Source of the DNA: Mesorhizobium amorphae
GTDB taxonomy: Bacteria; Pseudomonadota; Alphaproteobacteria; Rhizobiales; Rhizobiaceae
Direction of reading: 5' to 3'
Assembly (NCBI GenBank): GCA_003240775.1
Contig: QFNI01000089.1
Coordinates: forward strand, 1-10,998
DNA length: 10,998 nt
In this document: positions 5,687 to 10,998 of the stretch, in pieces
Position numbering within the stretch: the first letter of the stretch is position 1
Layout of the letters: every line of letters starts with the position of its first letter
The notes under the pieces: model-generated
Told to the model about the DNA's origin: nothing
The model's database searches: none
The model's input: the letters and a program-made list of their open reading frames with translations, nothing else
Made by a program: the position numbers and the translations under genes

Positions 5687-8600
5687 GCGCCGCTCCATCC
5701 TTCCGCGTTTCCGGCAAGGGCCGGCTGGGCGGCGCCCGGCCGACGAGCTTCACCTTCGACGGTACGCGCTATTCAGGCGTCGAAGGCGACACGCTGGCCT
5801 CCGCACTGCTCGCCAACGGCGTTCATCTCGTCGGCCGCTCGTTCAAGTATCACCGCCCGCGCGGCTTTCTGGCGGCCGGGCCGGAAGAGCCTAACGCGCT
5901 CGTCAACATCGAGCGCGACAGCGCGCGCAAGGTGCCGAATGTGCGCGCAACCGTGCAGGAACTGTATGCCGGGCTGAAGGCGGAATCCCAGAATCGCTGG
6001 CCGAGCCTGGCCTATGACGTGGGCGAGGTGAACAACTTGGCCTCGCCGATGTTCTCTGCTGGCTTCTACTACAAGACCTTCATGTGGCCGAAGCAGGCCT
6101 GGGAGAAGTTCTACGAGCCCAAGATCCGTGCAGCCGCGGGCCTGGGCGTTGCGCCCGACCTGCCCGATCCCGACCGATACGCGCAGCGTTTCGCCCATTG
6201 CGACGTGCTCGTGCTGGGCGGGGGTGCCGCAGGCATCGCGGCAGCGCTCGCGGCTGCCGAAAGCGGCGCGCGCGTGATCCTGTGCGACGAAGGGGCGGAG
6301 TGGGGCGGCGCGCTGCGCTTCGAGGCGGGCGCCAAGATCGAGGGCGCTGCCGCCTGGAACTGGGCGCAGGACGCCATCGCGAAACTTGCTGCGAACGGCC
6401 GCGTGCGCGTGCTCTCGCGCACGACCGCCTTCGGATACTACGCTCAGAACATGGTGGCGCTGGCCGAGCGGCTGACAGACCATCTGGCCGATCCCGATCC
6501 CGGCATGGCACGTGAGCGCCTGTGGCAGGTGCGTGCGAAGCGCGTGGTGCTGGCGACCGGCGCCATCGAGCGGCACATGGTGTTCGCCGATAATGACCGC
6601 CCCGGCATCATGCTTGCGTCCGCCGCACGCAGCTTCCTCAACCACCACGGCGTGGCGGTGGGCAAGCAGGTGGGTATGTTCACGGCAAACGACTCGGCCT
6701 ATGCGGCGGCGATCGACCTGGCGGAGGCCGGCACCAAGATCGCGGCCATCGTCGACATCCGCACCGATGCGAATGGCCCGTTGGTGGAGCGGGCTCGCAA
6801 GCTCGGCATCGAGGTGCTCGCGGGCCATTCCGTTGTGAAGACCGGTGGGCGACTGCGCGTCGCCTCCATGGCCGTGCGGCCTTTGGCGGGCGGAGCGGAG
6901 CGGGTGATCCCGGTGGATGCCCTCCTGATGTCGTCGGGCTGGACGCCTTCCGTGCATCTCTTCAGCCAGTCGCGCGGACGCGTCGCCTTCGACGAGGCGA
7001 CCCAGCGCTTCCTGCCGGGCACCTATGCGCAGGACTGCGTCTCGGTCGGCGCCTGCAACGGCACGGACGGGCTCGAGGCGACGCTGGCCGAAGCCTTCGA
7101 CGCGGGCGAGAATGCCGCAAAGAAGGCTGGCGGCAAAGGCGGCTCCGTTTCGCGCCCCGCGTTCGTGGAGGGCGAGACTTTCTCAGGCGGAATGCTCGGC
7201 GCCACGCCGGGTGCCGAGCCCGGCACGACGGTGAAGGCGTTCGTCGATTTCCAGAACGACGTGACCGCCAAGGACATCCGGCTGGCCGTGACGGAGGGCA
7301 TGCGCTCGATCGAGCACGTCAAGCGCTTCACCACCAACGGCATGGCGACCGACCAAGGCAAGACGTCGAACATGCACGGGTTGGCGATCGCGGCGGAAGT
7401 GCTCGGCAAGGACATCCCGGCCGTGGGCCTCACCACCTTCCGCGCGCCCTACACCCCCGTCTCCTTTGGCTCGATCGTCAACTATGCCAAGGGCGACCTG
7501 TTCGACCCCACCCGCCGTACGCCCACCCATCAATGGGCGGAAGCCAACGGCGCGGTGTTCGAGGATGTCGGCCAGTGGAAGCGCGCCTGGTATTTCCCGC
7601 GCCCCGGCGAGAACATGCACAAGGCCGTCGATCGCGAGTGCAAGACCGTGCGCGAGACAGCCGGCATCTTCGACGCGTCCACGCTCGGCAAGATCGAGGT
7701 GGTAGGGCCGGATGCGGCGAAGTTCATGGAGCTTCTCTACACCAACCCCTGGGAGAAGCTGGAGCCCGGCCGCTGCCGCTATGGCATCATGCTGCGCGAG
7801 GACGGCTTCATCTATGACGACGGCGTGGTGGGCCGGCTGGCGCATGACCGCTTCCACGTGACCACCACAACGGGTGGTGCGGCCCGCGTGATGGCGCACA
7901 TGGAGGACTACCTCCAGACGGAGTTCACCGACCTCAAAGTGTGGCTCACTTCGATCTCCGAGCAGTGGTCGGTGGTTGCGGTGCAGGGGCCGAACAGCCG
8001 CAAGATCCTCGAGCCGCTGATCGAGGGCATCGACATCTCGGACGAGGCCATGCCGCACATGTCGGTGCGCGAAGGCACCATCCTGGGCGTGCCGACACGG
8101 CTCTTCCGCATGTCGTTCACCGGCGAGCGCGGCTTCGAGGTGAATGTGCCTGCCGACCATGGGCAGGCGGTGTGGGAGGCCATCTGGGCGGAGGCGCAGA
8201 AGTTTGATGCCTGCGCTTACGGCACCGAGGCCATGCACGTGCTGCGCGCGGAGAAGGGTTACATCATCGTCGGCCAGGAGACGGACGGCACGGTCACGCC
8301 GGGCGATGCCGGTCTCGACTGGGCGGTGGGCAAGAAGAAGCGTGACTTCGTGGGCATCCGGGGCCTCCAGCGCACGGATCTTCTCGCCAAGGGCCGCAAG
8401 CAGCTCGTTGGCCTGCGCACGAAGAACCCCAAGACCGTGCTGGAGGAAGGCGCACAGATCGTCGCCAACCCGCGCGAGCCTGTGCCGATGACGATGCTCG
8501 GCCATGTCTCGTCGTCCTACTGGTCGGAGAACTGCGGCCACTCGATCGCGCTGGCGCTTCTGGTCGACGGACGCGCGCGTGTGGGTCAGACGCTCTATGT

Positions 8601-8697
8601 GCCGATGCCGGGGAAAGACGGCGAGGAGAACGCGATCGCAGTGGAAGTCTGCGACCCCGTGTTCTTCGACAAGGAAGGAGGCCGCCTCAATGGCTGA
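5683..8697 (+). CDS. soxA: Sarcosine oxidase alpha subunit
   Basis: The 1004-residue large subunit of heterotetrameric sarcosine oxidase. Domains in order: a ferredoxin-like fold (about residues 20-100, GDTLASALLANGVHLVGRSF) that has lost the iron-sulphur cysteines, the first cysteine of the protein being residue 173; a Rossmann pyridine-nucleotide domain (DVLVLGGGAAGIAAALAAAE, about 174-193) that binds NAD+ structurally in relatives; and a C-terminal half related to the glycine cleavage T-protein (about 625 onward), with a barrel domain at about 907-1000, which binds tetrahydrofolate and captures the formaldehyde equivalent. Folate-domain landmarks include VAVQGPNSRKILEPL and GTVTPGDAGLDWAV. 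The ATG overlaps the soxD stop by 4 bases, and GGGAG is 7 bases upstream. The length is typical. Confidence 0.97.
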   Translation: MSAAPSFRVSGKGRLGGARPTSFTFDGTRYSGVEGDTLASALLANGVHLVGRSFKYHRPRGFLAAGPEEPNALVNIERDSARKVPNVRATVQELYAGLKAESQNRWPSLAYDVGEVNNLASPMFSAGFYYKTFMWPKQAWEKFYEPKIRAAAGLGVAPDLPDPDRYAQRFAHCDVLVLGGGAAGIAAALAAAESGARVILCDEGAEWGGALRFEAGAKIEGAAAWNWAQDAIAKLAANGRVRVLSRTTAFGYYAQNMVALAERLTDHLADPDPGMARERLWQVRAKRVVLATGAIERHMVFADNDRPGIMLASAARSFLNHHGVAVGKQVGMFTANDSAYAAAIDLAEAGTKIAAIVDIRTDANGPLVERARKLGIEVLAGHSVVKTGGRLRVASMAVRPLAGGAERVIPVDALLMSSGWTPSVHLFSQSRGRVAFDEATQRFLPGTYAQDCVSVGACNGTDGLEATLAEAFDAGENAAKKAGGKGGSVSRPAFVEGETFSGGMLGATPGAEPGTTVKAFVDFQNDVTAKDIRLAVTEGMRSIEHVKRFTTNGMATDQGKTSNMHGLAIAAEVLGKDIPAVGLTTFRAPYTPVSFGSIVNYAKGDLFDPTRRTPTHQWAEANGAVFEDVGQWKRAWYFPRPGENMHKAVDRECKTVRETAGIFDASTLGKIEVVGPDAAKFMELLYTNPWEKLEPGRCRYGIMLREDGFIYDDGVVGRLAHDRFHVTTTTGGAARVMAHMEDYLQTEFTDLKVWLTSISEQWSVVAVQGPNSRKILEPLIEGIDISDEAMPHMSVREGTILGVPTRLFRMSFTGERGFEVNVPADHGQAVWEAIWAEAQKFDACAYGTEAMHVLRAEKGYIIVGQETDGTVTPGDAGLDWAVGKKKRDFVGIRGLQRTDLLAKGRKQLVGLRTKNPKTVLEEGAQIVANPREPVPMTMLGHVSSSYWSENCGHSIALALLVDGRARVGQTLYVPMPGKDGEENAIAVEVCDPVFFDKEGGRLNG
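8676..8681 (+). promoter_or_regulatory. Shine-Dalgarno site of soxG inside the soxA end
   Basis: A full AGGAGG lies 8 bases before the ATG at 8690. It fixes the soxG start, although the frame is open much further upstream within soxA. It is the strongest ribosome site in the operon, which may offset the poor sequence context of an overlapping gene. Confidence 0.85.
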
Positions 8698-9238
8698 GCA
8701 ACTCGTGGCGGAGCGTCGCTCCATCCTGCAGACGCGCGGCTTCGATGCGCCGGGCGTGTCGATCACGCTGGCCGAGCCTGCGAACCGCGTGTCGCTCCGC
8801 GCGCGGGCTGGCGATGTGGACGCGCTCAACCGCGCGCTGTCGATCGGCCTGCCGGCGAAGCCGAAGACTTCCGCCCGCGAGAACGGGCTGGCGGCGCTCT
8901 GGCTCGGTCCGGACGAGTGGCTGCTGATCGGGGAAGGGCGCGATCCGCTTTCCGAGCTTCGGGGAACGGACGCGCTGCATTCGGCGGTGGACGTGTCGCA
9001 TCGCAATCTGGGGATCGTGGTCTCCGGCCCCCACGCCGCGAGCGCCATCAGCGGGGGCTGCCCGCAGGACCTGTCGCCCGAGGTGTTCGGCGTGGGCGCC
9101 TGCTCACGCACCTTGCTCGGCAAGGTCGAGATGGTGCTGTGGAAGACGGGCGAGGACGCATTCCGCGTGGAATGCTGGCGCTCCTTTGCGCCTTATGTGT
9201 TCTCGTATCTGTCGATGGCCGCGCGTGACGCGGCCTGA
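8690..9238 (+). CDS. soxG: Sarcosine oxidase gamma subunit
   Basis: A 182-residue small subunit of heterotetrameric sarcosine oxidase. Its fold is related to the glycine cleavage T-protein, and it stabilises the complex without a known catalytic site. Recognisable stretches are LWLGPDEWLLIGEG (about residues 69-82), DVSHRNLGIVVSGPHA, the CPQDLSPEVFGVGACSRT loop and the C-terminal FRVECWRSFAPYVFSYL. It is the least conserved of the four subunits, so the call leans on these motifs plus operon position. The start overlaps the soxA stop by 8 bases and is set by AGGAGG. It is the last gene of the operon, facing the maoC-type gene on the other strand across a 95-base gap. Confidence 0.93.
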   Translation: MAEQLVAERRSILQTRGFDAPGVSITLAEPANRVSLRARAGDVDALNRALSIGLPAKPKTSARENGLAALWLGPDEWLLIGEGRDPLSELRGTDALHSAVDVSHRNLGIVVSGPHAASAISGGCPQDLSPEVFGVGACSRTLLGKVEMVLWKTGEDAFRVECWRSFAPYVFSYLSMAARDAA

Positions 9239-9249
9239 CGAATTCGCGC

Positions 9250-9274
9250 CCGTGATGAGGTAGGGCCTTCACGG
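9250..9274 (+). terminator. Candidate hairpin at the end of the sox operon
   Basis: CCGTGA-TG-AGG-TAGGG-CCT-TCACGG forms a 6-bp outer stem and a 3-bp inner stem separated by a two-base bulge, 12 bases past the soxG stop. Two weaker inverted repeats follow (TCTCG...CGAGA at 9282-9300 and GTCA...TGAC at 9302-9314). None is followed by a T-run, so this may protect the 3' end or work with Rho rather than act as an intrinsic terminator. It lies between convergent genes and could serve either strand. Confidence 0.4.
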
Positions 9275-9333
9275 CGTGGATTCTCGGGTGCAGCTCGAGA
9301 GGTCATGCCGTGACGTTGAGCGGTATCGATAGC

Positions 9334-9837
9334 TCAGATGGCTTGCGCCCCGCCCGGCCCCGAGAGCGTCAGCCACTTGGCCGTCAGCGCGGGCTTGGCA
9401 CCGCCCTCGACCTCGACCGTCACATCATGGGCGATGTTGATCCAGCCGGAAGGGCGGATCTTGAGTTCGGCCAGCTTGAAGCGGGCGCGGATGCGGGCGC
9501 CGCTCTTCACGGGCGCGATGAAGCGGATCTGGTCGAAGCCGTAGTTGATGCCCACCCCGCCGTCGCGGATCGGGCGCACCGTTTCGAAAAACAGCGCCGA
9601 CAGAAGCGAAAGCGTCAGGAAGCCGTGGGCGATGGTGCCGCCGAACGGCGTCTCGGCGGCCGCCCGCACCGGGTCGATGTGGAGAAACTGGTGGTCGTCG
9701 GTCGCGTCCGCGAAGCCGTCGATCATGGCTTGCGTCACCTCGCGCCAGGGCGACACCCCCACTTCCTGACCCACGGCCGCGCGCAGATCGTCGAGCGTGA
9801 CGGGTTCGAGGTGCGGCGAATAGGGAGAGGCGGCCAT
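9334..9837 (-). CDS. MaoC-family (R)-enoyl-CoA hydratase/dehydratase
   Basis: A 167-residue single hot-dog-fold enzyme of the MaoC/R-hydratase family, which adds water to 2-enoyl-CoA or removes it from (R)-3-hydroxyacyl-CoA. The hydratase motif is clear: FADATDDHQFLHIDP followed by TPFGGTIAHGFLTLSLLS. Asp48 and His53 match the catalytic Asp-x4-His pair of PhaJ-type hydratases. The length is typical for one-domain members. AAGGA (9847-9851 on the plus strand) lies 9 bases before the ATG. It is 60 bases downstream of the RND permease gene on the same strand, with a strong hairpin between. The acyl-CoA substrate is not evident, and the neighbours do not suggest a pathway. Confidence 0.92.
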   Translation of the reverse strand: MAASPYSPHLEPVTLDDLRAAVGQEVGVSPWREVTQAMIDGFADATDDHQFLHIDPVRAAAETPFGGTIAHGFLTLSLLSALFFETVRPIRDGGVGINYGFDQIRFIAPVKSGARIRARFKLAELKIRPSGWINIAHDVTVEVEGGAKPALTAKWLTLSGPGGAQAI

Positions 9838-9860
9838 GAAGATCGGTCCTTGGGAAAGCG

Positions 9861-9881
9861 CCGTCCTTGCAGAAAGGACGG
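9861..9881 (-). terminator. Strong hairpin between RND permease and MaoC genes
   Basis: Read on the minus strand, CCGTCCTT-TCTGC-AAGGACGG is a perfect 8-bp stem with a 5-base loop, followed by CGCTTTCCC. It lies 16 bases past the RND stop and ends about 24 bases before the MaoC start. The T-tract is poor (three T), so it is a weak or partial terminator at best. Its upstream arm could also pair with the MaoC ribosome site (see findings). Confidence 0.55.
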
Positions 9882-9897
9882 GGCCTCGGCAAGCGTC

Positions 9898-10998
9898 CTA
9901 TTCGGCGGGCGCGAGCGTCGTCCCCTGGCGGTTCGCGGCTTCGAGCTCGCGCTCGAGCTTTGCGTCCTCTTCCGCCTTGGGCGTGACGAAGCGACCGAGA
10001 AGGAGATAGGCAACAGGCGTCAGGAACAGGGTGGAAAGGGTGGCCAGCCCGAGCCCGCCTACGATCACCCAGCCGAGCGCGATGCGCGCTTCCGCGCCCG
10101 CTCCGCTCGCCATCACGAGTGGCACGCCACCCAGCACCGTGCAGATCATCGTCATCATCACGGGCCTAAGCCGGATCACGGCGGCCTCTTCGATCGCCTC
10201 GCGCACGCCCATGCCGCGGTCGCGCAGCTGGTTGGCGAATTCGACTACCAGGATGCCGTTCTTGGCCATGACGCCGACGAGCAGCACGAGGCCGATCTGG
10301 CTGTAGGCGTTGAGTGAGGTGTTGGTCAGAAGCAGCGCGAAGATGGCGCAGGCTATGCCGAGCGGCACGGTCGCCATGATGATGATGGCGCTGACGAAGC
10401 TCTCGAATTGTGCGCCAAGCACGAGCAGGATGATCACGATCGCAAAACCGAACACGATCAGCATGGAAGACGACTGCTCACCGAGCGTGGCGGCCTCTGC
10501 CAGCGGGATGATGCGGCTGCCTTGGGGGAGAAGGGGCTCGGCCATGGCCTGGACCTCGCTCAGCGCGTCGCCGAGCGCCAGCGTGTCGGCTAGGCCCGAG
10601 GTGATGGCGACCGAGCGCAGCTGCTGCTCGCGGGCGAGCGATGGGGGCACGGCGCGTTCGGTGAGCGTTGCGATCGTGGACATCGGGACGAAGCGCCCGT
10701 CGCCCGTGCGCAGGTAGATGTTTTCAAGATCGGTCGGGTCGTTCACCGGGTTCGTGGTGGAAACGAGCTTCACGGCAAAGGCGCGGTCGCCGATGAAGAC
10801 CTCACCCACCTCGCGGCCGTCGAGCATGGCCTGGACGGCCTCTGCCAAGCCGGTGATGTCGATGCCGAGATCGGAAGCGCGCTCGCGGTCGATGGCGATG
10901 CCGAGTTGGGGCTGGGTCGCATCGTTGGAAAGGCGCGGCTGCTGGAAGCGCGGATCGCTTTCCATCTGGGCGATGATACGGCCAGCGGCCTGGCCGAG
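9898..10998 (-). CDS. RND efflux permease, C-terminal part (cut by window edge)
   Basis: The last 366 residues of an inner-membrane proton-driven multidrug efflux pump of the RND superfamily, HAE1 (AcrB/MexB-like) group. The frame is open through the right edge, so the true start lies outside; an ATG at 10965 is internal. First comes the end of the second periplasmic porter/docking region (QPQLGIAIDRERASDLGID, DLENIYLRTGDGRFVPMSTI). Then come TM8-TM12: SSMLIVFGFAIVIILLVLGA, FVSAIIIMATVPLGIACAIF, GLVLLVGVMAKNGILVVEFA (with the proton-relay lysine), RLRPVMMTMICTVLGGVPLV (with the conserved arginine) and a last helix ending LFLTPVAYLLL. The tail is charged. AcrB-type proteins have about 1040 residues, so roughly the final third is here. 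A membrane-fusion partner gene is expected further right. The substrate is unknown. Confidence 0.95.
   Translation of the reverse strand, partial: LGQAAGRIIAQMESDPRFQQPRLSNDATQPQLGIAIDRERASDLGIDITGLAEAVQAMLDGREVGEVFIGDRAFAVKLVSTTNPVNDPTDLENIYLRTGDGRFVPMSTIATLTERAVPPSLAREQQLRSVAITSGLADTLALGDALSEVQAMAEPLLPQGSRIIPLAEAATLGEQSSSMLIVFGFAIVIILLVLGAQFESFVSAIIIMATVPLGIACAIFALLLTNTSLNAYSQIGLVLLVGVMAKNGILVVEFANQLRDRGMGVREAIEEAAVIRLRPVMMTMICTVLGGVPLVMASGAGAEARIALGWVIVGGLGLATLSTLFLTPVAYLLLGRFVTPKAEEDAKLERELEAANRQGTTLAPAE

Noticed and set aside
7183..9123. 646-codon minus-strand frame opposite soxA/soxG
   Set aside because: Composition is His/Arg/Ala-rich antisense of a strongly conserved gene; no recognisable domain, no ribosome site and no operon context.

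Overview
The window is high-GC, densely coded DNA. GC-rich codons, a GTG-started S21 gene, and protein sequences resembling Hyphomicrobiales (Rhizobiales) homologues all point to an alphaproteobacterium of that order. The genus cannot be fixed from sequence alone. I saw no tRNA, rRNA, CRISPR array, insertion sequence or phage gene, and no compositional break suggesting recent transfer.

Left part (about 1-3345, minus strand). Reading in the direction of transcription, there is a TetA-type major facilitator drug/H+ antiporter, then ribosomal protein S21 (rpsU) closed by a good intrinsic terminator. Next comes a lipoprotein with six back-to-back TPR units, and last a flavodoxin-fold NAD(P)H:quinone oxidoreductase-like protein whose ribosome binding site overlaps the lipoprotein stop codon.

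Middle (about 3346-9238, plus strand). A 206-base divergent gap leads into the heterotetrameric sarcosine oxidase operon, soxB - (small exported protein) - soxD - soxA - soxG. The junctions from the extra gene onward are tight (9-base gap, 4-base overlap, 8-base overlap). The enzyme oxidatively demethylates sarcosine to glycine, using O2 and tetrahydrofolate and giving H2O2 and 5,10-methylene-tetrahydrofolate. It is the last step of glycine betaine/choline or creatine breakdown. The extra gene between soxB and soxD carries a Sec-type signal peptide and a two-cysteine pattern reminiscent of DUF2511/YebY. It is the least explained element in the window. The one-carbon genes often found beside such operons (purU, glyA, folD) are absent here.

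Right part (about 9334-10998, minus strand). The C-terminal third of an RND (HAE1/AcrB-type) efflux permease enters from the right edge, followed 60 bases later by a MaoC-type enoyl-CoA hydratase/dehydratase. A strong hairpin lies between them and may act as a terminator or as a control element for the second gene.

Overall the window is mostly ordinary metabolism and transport. I found no clear new multi-gene system. The points worth following up are the exported protein in the sox operon, a copy of the 16S rRNA 3'-end sequence abutting the rpsU start codon, a possible alternative pairing ahead of the maoC-type gene, and an inverted repeat upstream of soxB.
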